Part shown: one piece after another, positions 33,641 to 48,600 of the stretch
Numbering within the stretch: position 1 is the stretch's first letter
How the letters are laid out: each line of letters starts with the position of its first letter
NCBI GenBank assembly: GCA_013399895.1
Contig: VXBA01002150.1
Span: 310,001 to 374,000 of the forward strand
Length of the DNA: 64,000 nt
Origin: Serilophus lunatus
Taxonomy: Eukaryota > Chordata > Aves > Passeriformes > Eurylaimidae
Reading direction: 5' to 3'
The notes under the pieces: generated by a model
The model's database searches: none
Seen by the model: the letters and a program-made list of their open reading frames with translations, nothing else
Told to the model about the DNA's origin: nothing
Translations under genes and position numbers: made by a program

Positions 33641-36600
33641 TTAAGATGGATGTATTTGCTGTGAGGTTTTTTGTTACTTGGATCAAAAGGAAAATCTTGC
33701 TCATACGTGGTAGGGTCTTACATGAAGGAAACATTCAAAATATTTTACAATGTATCCTACTTTAAAACACTTTGTTTCTATGTGGAGAAGGGGAGATTTT
33801 ATCCTATTTCTTCAATTAAATTAGAGTACGAGCTTTGAAAAAGGAAAAAAACCCCTATTCAGTGCTGTCAGTGAATAAATTTTGGGAGAACAGATCGTGA
33901 AACAAGTAATTCTTTCTCTGACTTCAGTCGATGAAGCCAAGTCCTTTGAGAAACACCATCAACTCCCTTATCTCTGTTCAGAGGTAAGTTGATGTCTCTG
34001 TAATGTTGATGATTCCAGGGCTGATTGTGTAGGCCTAGATTGGCTGCATATTGCTTGCAAGCTCTTTTTAAATCTCTGCTCAATCCTGCTGGCAGGAGGC
34101 AGAAGGTCCAGCCTGGCCATTACTCATCCATCCATTTTTATTCTTTGTGACAGGGCTTTTTGTAACAGACGTTCAGTGATGTGTTGCAGCATTTGGACAT
34201 TGTCACCTGAAGGTAAACAGAAAAATACACCATTTAGATTTCCCTGTGGACCTCAGAGTTTATCCTGCAGCACCAAAAGCCCAATGCTGTTGCCTCTCTC
34301 TCCTCCATGTCAGAGCTTGTTTCGTTATCCAGGGCTACTGCTTGACATGCAACTTGATGCTTGTGTCTGTTAGGACTGAGGAGAACACACAAGAGTTTTT
34401 ATAGCGTTCAAGATGAAGTGTGAAACTGCACAAATTTTGAGTTTTGCTGTCTGTTTTAAGGGACCGAAGTAGTGCAGGGGAATATTTGAGATGCACTTTT
34501 AAAAAACTTCTAAAAAAATTTTAAGTTAACAGTCTTGTAACCATGGTCATGGTGATGTGGTAGAAAAGGTTTCAAGGGAGGAATAACGGCTTGAAGGGAT
34601 TATTTACTTCTTCCAACTATACTGGTCTAATAAAACATACCCCAAACATACACACACACATATAAAGTGGACACACAGAGATGAGTTAGGCCTCTACACC
34701 AAACCACTCTAGTTTTAAATACAATTGAAATAGTTTTAAATATATAGTTTCACATCCAATATGGGCTGTTGAAAATTTCAGTATTTTTACTTTACATTTT
34801 CAATAGTTTTTTGAAGTGCTTTTGAAGGCATTTTTTCTTTCTGCTCATCTTGTGTCCAACACAAAAAACGCTTTATGATCATCTACCTCTTGGATGGTAC
34901 TTTTAAAAAAAGTTCTTACTGAATATTGTACATTGCATCTACCTATATTGTTAAAGTGTTTTCTTTTTTCTTGAACAGAAAAATTATAAAAATGTTGCTT
35001 TCCAAAGACTTTGGAAGCCATGTTAAAAATAGCACTTTTAAATCAAGGAACATAATTTTAATTTGTGTGTGCCTATATAATAATATACATAATTTATATA
35101 AACTATAATATTAGTCATAAAAGTCATAATTTCAAAATAGATTCTGTGGGAAAATACTATGGTTGCTTCTTATGATCTTGGGCAACTTTTCATTGGAGTT
35201 TTGTCACTTAGTGTGTCACAGGAAAAATAGGTCTAGAAGTTGTTGAAGGAACTCAGTACTTGAAAGAGGGAGAATAGTGGCTGAAGTGAAGAAGGTAAGA
35301 GACCAGTAAAACTGCATCTGCATTTCCACCTCCAGTACTTGATGCTGAACTTCACAGCTTCCTGCTGAAAGAGTAAATATATAAATTTCACTGAATCTTT
35401 TCATGCATTTGCTGTAGTGAAATGTGGAGAGATTTCATAAGCAGGGGATGTGCATTCTAAGCAGTCCTGCAATAAAAATGGATCCTTATAACTTTTGGTT
35501 TATCATGTTTACTCTTTTTTTTATTTTGTTTTGTTTTTTTCCTTTTTTAACTTGAAGTACATATTTGCCAGAAAACAAACAGCTGTTAGAATGCTCTTTG
35601 TTCTTGAATTCTGTTTGTAGTCACTGAAAGAGAACAATCCTGCAAGCTTGATGCTTTTTTCATATATTATGTAGGCTGCCATAGCTTTTCTCCTTTTGTG
35701 TGTGGTGTTTATATCTCAATACCCCTTGCTGAAAAACTATTTTCAATGTATTAGTCTGTGTAAGCTGTTTTACAGCCATCCACATTCTCTCTCCTGAAAA
35801 TCCTTGTTGTTTTCCCAGATCTTGGCAGCATTTGAAAGGGGAGCTGGTGGTAGAAGTGGCAGGATAAGACTTTCCTGTCAGCAGAACAGTTTGTTTTCTT
35901 CAGGTTTCCAGTCCATATTGAAGACTGTGGGGCAGACACCCACAGTAAGGACTCATATTAACAACCTGCATTTCCAGATCACTGGAAGCTCCTTACAAAT
36001 ACTAGTTTGTCCATAATACCTCTGTAGGTGATCCTTGTAACAGGTCTGTTGGAAATACTGAAGCTCAGTGAGATTGTGATTTTAGCAAAGCTCAGCAGAA
36101 AGTGAAAAAATGTGAATTGTTCCTTAGTTTACTGTGGCACTTTGTAATGTCTGTGTGTGACTAAAACCAGAGTCCTCAGCAAATTGGAATGAGTGATTGC
36201 TGCTTTTATACAATTTATCTATTTACACAAAAGATACAGTCATTTGTTCTTTATGTGGTTATTTCTGAACTACTTTGTCTTACGTATAAACTGGTTGTTT
36301 GCTCACTGCCCATCATCACTAAGGAGCTGATACCTAAATATGTTGATGTGCTGGTTATTTAATCTCAAAAAAAAAAAAAGTTTAGTCTCAAATTTATGGT
36401 TCAAGCACAAGATCAGAGTTTGCTGTGTATTCACTGTCACATCAGCTGTCAGATAAAGCCACATAAAAGTTGGCTGCACGTCTTCCCTTCCCATGCCCTA
36501 GCCCACCTTTCCTTTGTGCTGCAGGTGTCTGCTGGAAGCACCAAAGGCTGCTGAGAGGAGTCAGGATAAGCAGAATGTGCTCTTAACTAAACCAGAGAGG

Positions 36601-39600
36601 GGATGGGGTTGAATGTTCTGCCTGTGATAACTTTATTGCTGGGGTTGACAATTGTTGGCAGGTCTGTAAAGAGAACTGACTGAGTGTCTCCGGTGTCGCT
36701 CGCTGCTGCCTGCACATATTGCAGCCATCCAGTAAATGTGCTGTTTGATCTCCTGGAGCCTGAGGCTGTGTGCCAAACACAGGCCTAGCAGAATATTCCT
36801 GGCTCTGTTGTTCTGGCTGTGCTGGTTCCAGGCTGCTGCTCTTGGTAGGAGCCAGGGCCTCTTACCCTGATTTGTGAAGGGATGCACATAAATTCATTAG
36901 AATTATTAAACTAAGCTGAAATTGAACCTGTTGACCTGGAAGTGAAGGGCTCCATAACATTTCATTAATCCTTTGAGATGTTTAATTCCTGCTAATTTGA
37001 TATTTCAGATATGATCTTCTCCACAGATATAATGGCTTAATTAGTATACATTACATGATGTCTCATCACACTGCAGCATGTACTGTATTTATCCACTAGA
37101 AAAGTAATTCAGTAGAGTTCAATTATAATATATTGACTAGAGCATAAAAGTTAAAAAGGATATGTGCAGTAGTTATTATATTTTAAGCATAAACATTTTT
37201 CAAACAGGCTTCTGTTTGTTGATATCGATCACCTTCTAAAAATTATGCTCCTAAACCTTTTGTTACAGCTTACTAAAAATATTTCTGTTTAAAATGTGAT
37301 TCTGACAGTATTGTTTTAATTAACAACCATAACCAACATTTGATGTGTCAACAATGATGTGTAACTTAGTCACCTGTATAATATCCTTCGTAGTCTCTCA
37401 TATTGTTAGAGACCAGCAAAACAGATGTGAAAATACAACTTTGAAGAACAACTTTCTAATTTCTATGCTTGACTTCTATATCTTAATTTTATAAAACCAC
37501 TGTTGACTGACAGCACTACTGGTGATATGTGCTAAAGAAATTTATTTTGTAGCATTCAGCTTTCAGATCTTTTTACTGAAGTCACCTGTTTCAGAGCACA
37601 CAGCTCCACCTGACAGTCCAGGACAGTGGTGCCAGTTGGGACTGCAGGGAACAGGCAAAGAGAAAGGTAAATAGATCTTTGGGATCTGGTCATTTTGCTG
37701 CTGCCTTCCTATGGAAAGTCAGTGGAGGCACAGATGTGAGGAAGCTCTGGTAGCTCTTCTTAGAAACAGTTCATTTAGCAAGTGGAAGTAAAAATTCATC
37801 AGGTGCCCCAGAAGTTGGGTGAGCAAACCAACACTTAAGCACCAATTCAATGTGAAAAAAAGGTGTGACAAGATCCATGCATAAACAGCAGGAGCTACTG
37901 AGAGTGCTAAATGGACTGGAAATCTGATAAATTTTACAGGGCCTCTGAAATTCTTGTGCAAGTTTCACTGCAGGTTCTTCAAAGCCTCAAATATCACTTT
38001 TGACCTTTTCCAAATGGAGGTTGAGGTAAACCCAAGGAGCCACAAAAGATGCAAAAATCTGCTGTAGAAGTGTTTCTTTCTTAACTCTGTCACTGCCTCT
38101 TTTCTAGAATTGCATACAATTGTGTGTTTGACAGATCAAATATTTCCCCCCAAGATGTTAAAGGATGTTTTTTCATGTTGAGTGTTGAAGTTGGGTTTGT
38201 TTTGTCAGGTCAGTGTGTACAGGATGGCACCCAAATCCCAACCCAGCCACTCCTCCTCTGACCACTCTGCAATCTGAGACCCGAATTAATTAAATTTCTC
38301 TCAACCTTCTAAAAACATTGATCTGAATTGTACATTTCGACTCTAGAGAATCAGAGCTCCCTACTCCTGCCTGGGATATGTTGTCAGATTTATTCCATAG
38401 GTATCCGAGTAAGCGATGAAGGAGTAAATCTGAGGGAATAACGCAGTGTGATTTTTCAGTCACCAGGTGGCAGCTGGGCTGCCTCAAACCCATGAATCCA
38501 ACACCTGCCTTTTCAATCCGGATTCCTTAAATTATCCAGATTTCCCCTCTCTGTGTTAATGGCAATGACTCTTCCCTGAAGTAAACTGAAACATCATCCT
38601 GTGAGCCAGTGAATCTCTTGTGGTTCTGCTGAAGGCTTTCAGTTCTTTATCCAGGTACCAGAGAGCAGCTTTCTGTGAAGTTGTCTGGCAATCCTTGCTT
38701 TCCTTGGGCAGAAATGATCAGAAAGGAGTGACACAGTGGAGAGTTGTAAGTGCAAGAATTAAGTATGTGCCCTTGGATTTACACTTGTAGTGGCCAGCTT
38801 TGAGCCCCTATTGCAAGTCTGGTCTGCTTTCCTCCTACTGCAGGGCAACAAGTGAAGAAAGAATATTTCATTTTGGTTCTGATAACATCCTTCTCTCTGT
38901 CTAATGATTAAAGCAGGAGCTGTGCTCTAAAAAAGCAAGAGATATGTTTCCATGTATTTCTGATGTCTTGAGCCTTGATTTGTTTTCTGCCTTCACAACC
39001 TCTCAGCAAGAGTATGGCTTCTTTCTGAGGGAAAGTGAGGCAGGAGCTGAGGGTGACCACAGGACTGACTGGTCATCTCACAGCAGAGTGAGCAGCACAG
39101 GGTTGGTTGTAGCATTGGGTCCCATTGACAGTCCAGTACCATCAGACAAATTCCAGGAGGCAGGTCTGGCCAAGATTAGAGCAGGAGTTCCAGTCGACAT
39201 TTTGGGATCAGCAGGAAACAGGGCTCCAGCAAAGCCCACCCAGGCCTGGGGGCTGAGCTGAAATGGAGCCCTGGCTGGTTGGTACCTGTGCAGAGAGTCC
39301 TGCTGGAGCTGGCCAGGGCTTTAAAACTTGCTGGTGAATTTGGGCCCCTATAAAACTGTCCTGGGATGGGAGACTCTGTTCCACTGTATACTGTAGGAAT
39401 GGACCAAAAGTGGAGTTCCCAGCTAAGGAATGGAGACTCCAGATTTCAGTCTCCTGTACCGACTTGTGTCACATAGATTTTCAGTGTGGAAAGTCCTCTT
39501 CTGTAAAATAAATGTGTGAAAGAGTAAGTTCAAGGATGTATAAGGATGGGGATACATCTGAGGTGAGGAGAAGATGAACATATTAGGATAGGCTGTTCTT

Positions 39601-42600
39601 ATTCTCTAGAATTCTGCTTTTAGACTATGAAGGATAATGGAGGGGGGAAGAGATCAGCCAGCCCTATTTGTTCAGGAGAAGGTGAAGTGGGAGGACTCTG
39701 CTTCTGTTCTGTGGTCTCATTGTTCAGTTCTCTCTCCCCCCATTCCATGTGAGGGTGCCTGTTATTTCATGAACAAAAAGAGTGAAGGACAGTAACTGAT
39801 CTTGGTATTTGGAGGAGTTGAACATGTGTCTGTTGGATTTCGGGGACTGCCAGGTATATGGGGAGCATCTTCAAATTCTGAGCCTAGAGAAGGTTCTACG
39901 TCTCCTTTGAGCATTTTAACAGAATCCCAGATGATCTCCCAAGTGCTCAGAACCTCAGCTACTGCTGTGTCTGGTGGGGTTTTGCCCACTCCTTTGCTAA
40001 ATCCTCAGCTTTAGCACCTTCCCTTTACTTTGATCATACAGATGGGGCTATAGTCTGTGTTACGCCATTTTTCCATCCAAAAATCTAGAAGGAAATGAAA
40101 CCCTTGAGAAGCAACAGGGTCTAATTTTCACTGTCTCAATGAGGCCTCTATTCTGTTCACATTGAAATCCCTGGCAAAAGTCCCAGTAGTCAGATGTGGA
40201 TTTCTTCCTCCTTAAAACAATATTCTTCCTTTTGTGCTTTATCCTCTACTTGTCAGAATCAGCTGATTATGAGCTCCTGCACAGATGACATTTTATCTGC
40301 AGTCAGCAGGAAGGAGGCATGAATTAGGGCTTAGAAAAAATGTTCAATAATTAGCCACAGAGGAAGGAAAACATCCAAAAAAAGTGCACAGAAGGAATTG
40401 ACTTACTTCATTTGACTGGGCTGGAAAGTTCAGCTGTAATGATAGTGGTTAAATTAATTAAGTTGATTTGGTGACAAGGAAGCTAGCTGGTCCCCAAATG
40501 ATGTGTATTATTTTTGAAATGATGAAGTAACTGTACACTGCTGGTGATGTGTGCCAGCATCATAGATCTCAGGTATTCCTCAAGAATGCTCATGTCCCTT
40601 TATGGAATTAGAGAACTTCTCATGGCTCTCAGGGCGTAGAATTTAAATGTGCCCCAGCTTCAATTCCTTGTGGCTGTTTGGGCTCACTTGTCATTCTGAC
40701 AAACTGTTTTTAATAGTAACTTACTTCTGACACACTGCCCTCTCTTCATCTTTGTTGTCAGTATTGCAGGAGTGAGGATCCACTGAAATTACTTTCCTGT
40801 GTGGCTGTGGAAGCCATTGAGACCTACAGACTTCTTGATTTTCTCTGTGAGCAGCTCCCAATCTATCAGGTTATCCCTGGAGAAATCTCCATCTCTTAAC
40901 TTTGGACTTTCAGTTTTATCATTTTAATGTTTCATAGTGCCTCTGGGACGTATATGTCGAGAGACATCACATCCTGGAGGATGTTTCTTAATGGTCATCA
41001 TGAGCTGATCCATCCAGATTTGAAGAAGAACCTTGAATTTGACGAGGATAAAAAGGGCAGACAATAAAATGAGCACAGCATTAGCAGAGAGGAATATTCA
41101 GAAGGTTCCCATGCTGATATCTGAGAGCTTCCTGAGCAATAACAGATTTAGGGGTCTTTAAGCTTTTTCTTTTGTTGCCACTGGGGTGGGGTCAGGCTGT
41201 AACTTGTGGCCAAGTCAGCCAGGGGTGTGAAGGGTTGTGGGTGCTGATGGTCGGAGGGGTCACACCAAGATCCATAATAAAAGCATAGTTATTGTTAGAG
41301 GGAAAACCCTCCACATTTATATCAGTTTTGCTTTATTTTAGTCAACTAATAACACATTTTTGCCATGTACAACATTGCCTGCATACAGACACTTTCTATA
41401 ATGGTTTACAAGTTTTCTTATATCAAAAAAAATCTTATAGTCTTTTGGACTTGATGTCATTTTATAGATTGTGTACACAATTCTGCCTGCTGGAACAAAA
41501 CACATGTACAATCCTGTCCTGCAGGCATCACAAGCACAGCTCTTCCTCTAGTACTAGATAGAGCTGCTTTGTGACCTCTGTCTTTCTCTGTGGCTTCTTC
41601 CACCTAATCTTTTTTCTTATTCCCTGCTTTTCTGCTTTAAACTTGATTGCTAGTGAAAATGAAAGGATAAATCCAGATAGCTACTCTGTTCTGCCTCTGC
41701 TTCAAATTACAAGAGAAGCTTTTGACAGCTGAGAGCCAGGTGAGATGAAGTGGCTTCACCCATGGTGTGGGGCAGTGGCTGCAGGAAATGCCTGGCACCT
41801 TGAACGCTTCCCTGCAGAGACTTTCACCCCAGTGCTGATACATCAGTGTCTATTTGTGCCATCTATTAGCATGTTTCACTGTAGCAGTCTAATGAGTTGC
41901 AGGAATCCAGCCTGGAGGTCAGGGATGAAAGGCTGGTGTTGGAGCTGCTTAGAGAACTCGATTCCCCCCATCCTTAGAAGGTCAGAAAACTCCTCCACGA
42001 AGAGAATGACCTTTTCCAGCTCACAGGGAGTGATGGGCAGGATGGCCTGTGGAAATCCAAATTCTGAAACCAGTCTTGGAAGCAGAGAGGAGTGGATCCA
42101 TGCTTTTAGTGACACAAGGCTACTCTGTGTCTTTGTTAGTTTCCCAACACAGGAAATGCTGCATCTTTTAAAATAATATTGAATAACATGGAATAGAACA
42201 TTCTCAGGTTAGTGCGGATAGGGTTGGGCTGCAGCAGCTCCTTGGACTCACTGAGGTCATGGTTTTACATCTGCTCCAGTCCATCAGGATGACCAAGGGA
42301 AAAGGGAATAGAAAAAGTACAGCAGAGAAACTGGTGATAGTGAGACAATTTCATTAGAGTGGTTTTGCTTCTACAAAAATGGCCTATGTAGAGAATACAA
42401 AAATAAAAATCAGCCCAAATATCCATGGAAAACACAGCTTGTACAGGTTTCCCGAGGCTTCAGAGCTTCTGTTGCAAAGGTGTCTCATACAGCTGTGTGG
42501 GATTTGTAGAAAGGAAGGAGCAAAAAAAAAAAAGTTTATATCTGTAGCTGTCATCCTCACAGGAGGGCTTCAAACAGTCAAAACTGGTCCCCTAGGAAGT

Positions 42601-45600
42601 CTTGCAGAATTCTCTCCCTTAGTATAAATACTTTTTAAAAACTTGGTATTGTGATGAATTTTGTCAGTAAAATGTGTGGATTTGCAGTTTGTGTAACAGA
42701 GCTGAAGTGACTGAGGTCCCTCTAAGTAGGAGGTCTGAGCTTTTTTCTTTCAAACCCCATTAGATTTTGGCCAGAGCTTTGTGCAAGAAGCAGAGCCACC
42801 TTCTCCACCCCTCCTCATTTCATAGGTGCCATGTGGATGGGACTTTGTTCCCTCTACTTGCCTTGATTTACACTGTCACACAGACAAATCAGAGCCTGCC
42901 CTTTATTTATTGCAGCTGGCAAGAGTGTGCTATAGACTTAATTCAGGATATGGACTCAAATCCTTCCCTGGAGCAGAGCGTAGTACTTTGTCATTTACAA
43001 ACACTTGGAAGCACAGTACTTCAGAGTTCCTGTAAACAAGAATAAATTTAAGGAAAATTTTGAATTACATGTGTAGTTTGAATGAATACATTGGAATGAG
43101 AGCAGCACACAGCAAGACGAATCTATCCATCATGGGCATTTAGTGTAGAGCCTGTATTTGCTTTTCTTTGCTATTCACAGAGATTCGATCAACATTGCAG
43201 CTCTGTCATCTGCTAAATACATGGGCTCTGCTCCCCAGGACACCAGCTCATCAGTTACCAGGGGAGCAGCCTGTCACAGGGCCTGCACACACCATTTGTA
43301 TCTGTCACACACCCTGAGATCAGAATCTTCCCAGAGTCTGACCCATGGATGGCTTGGAAATAGGCTTTATGTGCCTGGGAGCTGCTGGAAGGGAGGGTGT
43401 GGGCCTGAAACCTACCTGTGCAAAGTGGATCTCTCCAAGTGCCATTGTAGGCACCAGCCTGCAGCTGTATTTTATAGTAATTTTATATTAATACCCAAGA
43501 ATACTGGCAATCACTTCAACTCAGTTCTCTCTCTCAAGTCACAGTCTGCTGTGGTTCCTTAGGGGAGCTGCAGGAAAAGCAGAGAAATCATGTTACAAGC
43601 TTGGACTGATGTCTAGGCAAGCCCAGGCCCAAGTGCTAAGAAAGCTCCACTACCTGAACTGAATCCCTGCCCCAGTACCAGAGTGTTTGTCAAGATCTTT
43701 CACATGCCAAACAACTGTGACTTACAGGGTGCAGTTTTTTGTTGCTCATTGCTTTGTCTTGGTTTTCCTTCCATATTTCTGGCTTCTAAAAAGTTATGAA
43801 TTTCCATCCTTTCCTGAGTCTGTTTTATGCCTTCAGTTGCATTTTTTCTAGTTCTTAATAAGTTTTTTAAATATGGTCAGGATGGTAATTTTCGGCCATA
43901 ACCGGTCTGGATATGTGAGGGTTTTTTTAGTGGTTGGTTGGTTGTTTGTTTTTTCTTTTCCCAGTTCAGTGCTTGTGCTTTTCTTAGTTCTTTGCAGGGA
44001 GTCAGGAAGTTTCATAATGATGATGCTGGGCAGCAAACACAGGGTTAATGTTACTTTACTCCCCTGTATCCTAAAAACTGCTCTAACATGGATCATGCCT
44101 TTGATCCCTATTCTAGACTAATTGGGTTCTGTTTTTATTAAATGAGTAGCTGATACATTTAACTTTGACACAGCAGGAATTGTGTAGTGACTGCATGTAT
44201 TCCTAAGTCAAAATTTCCCTGGGATTTTGTAGTAAGGCGAGTTGCCATAGACTAAATGTTCTTTAAGTACATACTGAAATAATCCTGGGTAATTGGAGTT
44301 CAGAGTCCCTGAATCTTGTTGACATTATAGGCTTTGTGGACTATAATACATCTTTGGGAGCATTTGTATTCTGTGTGTCAATAAAAGAGTTAGGGTGACC
44401 TAGGGAAATTCAGTGGTGTGTCTCTCCATCCATCCCTTTGTCATTAGCAGGTAAAGGGGAAATTTTTGTGCCCCTCCTTGTTCCTGGGAGACTTCTGAAA
44501 AATCTCAGGTTTTTCCAAAAATTATAATAAAATCTTTTTTTTTGTCTTGTAGACCTGTTTCTCATTAATTAAGGTCTGTGATCACCAGGGAAATTGGTAT
44601 CTGCTTGCATATTTGTTATTATTACATTTATGGAAGCAGTGAGCTGTGGTGTACTGTGGTGGGAGGATGCCTGTGCCTCCAGGCCTGCCTGCTTATGTCC
44701 TGTTTCCAGCTGGAGATTTTGCCTGGGCAGATGGCTGGTGGAGTGTCTAGGACATCTCCTGCAGCAAGGCTGCCAAAAAGCCCTATTTCTGATATTCCTT
44801 AGCTGTTCTCAGCCAGCTGCAGTGTGTGCCTCACCAGTGCATCACCGCTGCTAGCAGCACAAGAACATGCATTTCTGTGTTGGCAAGCCCAGCACAACCA
44901 GTAGAGATCCAGATGAAATCTTCTGTTTCCAAGGGAGACCCTGTTCCAACCCAAGCAGATCTCACTAGTGCAAGACTTCCTGGTAATCAGACTGAGAGTT
45001 CTTATTCTCAATTTTGCATCATTATCCCTTGATAGCTCCCCTAAGGACTAAAACTTGCTTTTTGCTCTTGCATACCCTTCAGATTCTTGATGATGACACT
45101 GCATTTTCCCTTCCCTTTCCCTACTCTGAATCCAGCCTTGATTCACACTGAATCCCTGCATACCCATATCATTTATGTTTTCACATTGTAGTTTCCAATG
45201 AGTTTATAAACAGCTTTCTTTGCTACATCAGGATACTTGTAATTGTGTAGATTCTGTAGTACTTGAGTTGTTTCAGTGACATTTCCCACTTAGGAAGGAA
45301 ATGCCAGACTCCAATGGTGTCTTTGCTTTTCACAGCTTAGGTCAAACCTTGCCTGAACACCCTTGGCTGCATGTTAATTTTAGTTAATAGCTATTCAGTA
45401 AAACAATGCATCCAGCTCAAGATATATGGCACAAATTAAGCTGAATGCCCAAACAAATTCAGCAACAGCCTCTGGCCTCGGCGGGCTCTTTAAGTCCAGT
45501 GTAACATCCATTTACATTGTTTTATTTCTCTCTCAAACTGTAACTTGCTCCCTGTGGGGTTACATTGAGTAAGTTTCATTTTCACATTGTACTGGCACCA

Positions 45601-48600
45601 CAATAGTCTTGCATTTAAATAGTCTCATTTTATTTTGATATCCTGATGTCACCTCCACAAAGGAATATGGAGGCTGCCTGGAGAATTCGATGCTAATGCC
45701 AAGGCAGAGCTGAGCAGCATTACCCAGGCAGGGCAGTGGCTGCCACAAGGCTCAGCCAGCTCAGCTTCCATTCCTTATCCCAGTCTTTTCTCTGGACTAC
45801 TCTTTTTTTATACCCTTGGAGCCCAATTCCCTCCCTCCTTCCCTGGCAGAAATCATATGTGTATGGGAAATATGTTCTCAGGGAAAGGTTAGTCACGTGC
45901 AGGTCAGAGGTGGCTGGGAAAGGACACAGGCAGGGCTGGGTCTCATGTCAGCATTTCTCCAGGGCTGGAGCCAGTGGAGAATTTGCTGTTGTGTCTAGTC
46001 ATGATTAGAGCTACCTGCTGCTAAAACCCATTTTGTAGGGAAGGGTGAATCTGTCCCCCAGGTGCCATGGAATATGGGTGTCTCTGCCCTGCCACCTGGC
46101 TGTTCTGGAGCCAAGAACAACGAAACATTGGTGAGCAGATGCCCAGAGTCCTCTGAGAAATGTACACACAGTCACTGCAGTGCCCCCTGTGCCCTGAATG
46201 CCTCGGAAATACAAAGCATTTCCAGCTGTAAATGTCAACATCCCAATGGCAATCCCTGTGCATCTGTCTGCAGCCAGCATTTCATAAACAACTCACAAAT
46301 TATGTTCTGCCACATGGCTGTTTGTGCTGGACCATCCTCTCCCAGCTCAGCCTGAGCCACTCAGGGAAGGAGGGGTCCAAGTTTCAGCCTGTCTCCAAGG
46401 CAAGGACACAGCTTTGAGACTTTGCCCCATACCCTCAGCTCCAGCAAGGACCTCCATGGCAGCAGCAGAGCTGGTACGTTAGGTCAAGAGGGTTTTTATT
46501 TATAGAGCTGCCATTAAATCAGTCTAACACAGTCATACAGTATTTATGGGAAGATTAGATACATGGCTGCATCCGAGGCAAATAAAGAGATTTTCACTTC
46601 TGGATGGAACATTCACTTAGAAGGGAAACCTTGGCTTTAATGTGTGTTCTTTCCCTACTGCTGTAAGATTTCCAGGGACAAATTCAATCAGACTCTTTGA
46701 CTCTAAAGGTGAAGTCTTTGTGGTTAGTGTTTTTCTTTTAATTATTTTGTTTTTAAAAAAATTAGTCTTGCAGCTTTTGAACTTGAGAGTCAGTGATTTT
46801 AATTCTCTCTGAGAGCACTGAGACTACTTGGTGTGAATCTACAAAAGTAATGCTGTGAAGCTGCTGGTTTTAGGCATTTCTAGAATGATGCAAGAATAAA
46901 ACCATTTGTTAGAGCTACCTCTGGGATCTGGTGCCTATGTACATTTATCAAAGGGCACAATATTGAATGCTTCATTTTACAAACACTAGGCCAAGATAAA
47001 TTATATCTGAGTGTTGAGCCTTCCTGATATAAATCAGTGGCATATCAATAATAGGATTCAGCTTTTAAAGGAAATGTACTGGGATCCTTGTGGGAAATAG
47101 TAGGTTGGAGTTCATGTACTTGTGCAAGGAGTGTTGTCATTGGAATCTGCTTCTTATTCTGGCCCACAGACTAATGAGAAAGTAAGTGTATAAAGACACA
47201 AACTAAAAGGGATTGGGATGATGCTTTGGAACAAGTCTTTCTGCCTGATGAAGTGCTGAAGGCATTTAGAGGCCCATGCAGAACAGATACAAGTGCTTTG
47301 AGGGTAGAGATGAAGAAATGAAAGCTTTTCAAAGGTCACATGAGGCTTGGAAGTTAAACTGAATGGGGAAGGAAGACAAACTATATGGAACTGAGTAGTT
47401 GTTGTACTTGTCTTTGACTTGAGAGGCCCAGGGCCAAATCTCCTAAATCTTAAATAAGAATTAGTTTGGTGGTTTAATTCCAATCTTCACTGCTCACGTC
47501 AGGCCCAAGTGCAGTTCTGAAATCTGTTACAATTGACATTTTATATTGATTTTAAAGTACTTTTGCTCACTTACAAGGTCCTCAGTAACACTTTCATGGA
47601 CTGTCTTTCAAGGCTGACTTTTCACTTACACTTTCCAGAGAGTATCTGCTAATTCACTGTGACATTCATATTCATCACAACCTGGAAACAGTTAAGGCTT
47701 GAGCTTTATATCCTATGCCTTTAAAAACATCATTCTTCTTTAGATAGAATACTGAATCTGCTTTTTTCCACTTTGGACTTGAAAGGAAATTTTACAGTTG
47801 TTGATATTCCCCCAGGGCCTCAAGCCTCCTTACACAAGTAGCAGGTAGTCAGCTGTGAGAGCCAGGAATCGCTCAAGTCCTCAGATCCTCAGGATGAAGA
47901 GAAGGGTGGGGTTATCTTATCCTCCATGTGCTCCACACACATCAGCAGCAGGTGCACAGTATCTCTACTGGCTTCTGGTGCAGTGACACACTGTATAAAG
48001 ATGTGATAAACATGGTAAAAGAGAGAAATAAAGGAAAGAGGCTGTACCCCAGAAGGCAGAGGTAGTAAGGATAAAAGAAAGGAGAAACAAGCAATTGGAA
48101 ACAAAAGAAAAGAGAATCTCATTACACACTGAAAACATGTGACAGGTGAACATATGTGCTGCAGTGGGCAAAGCATTCAGTAACACAAATGACCAAATAA
48201 CCTCATGAGCCCATGTATTGGGATCCCTTTTTCTCCTTTAGAGACTATCAAAGAAATAGATTTGCTTTCCCACCCTTTGGCCCCAGAGAGTGGAAGAATA
48301 AATAGTTCAGAGACCCAGGTCTATACCCAGGAGTCCTGGGTTAATTTAATTGCTTTGTCACAGGCTTCCTGTATAACCCAGGCAAACACCAGTTCCAGTC
48401 CAGCAGCAGTGAGAGATCCAACTGCTTCTTTACCTCCAGAGGATAGGAAAACATGGGTGTGGACAGGGACACACTGTGTTTGGTGCTGTCATACTAATCC
48501 TTATTGCTTATAACTTCATGTTCTTGTCAAGCAAAACAAGAGAGGGTAAGAATATTTTGGAAGGAAGATGCTGGGACATTTCATTTTGAAATACTGTCGC

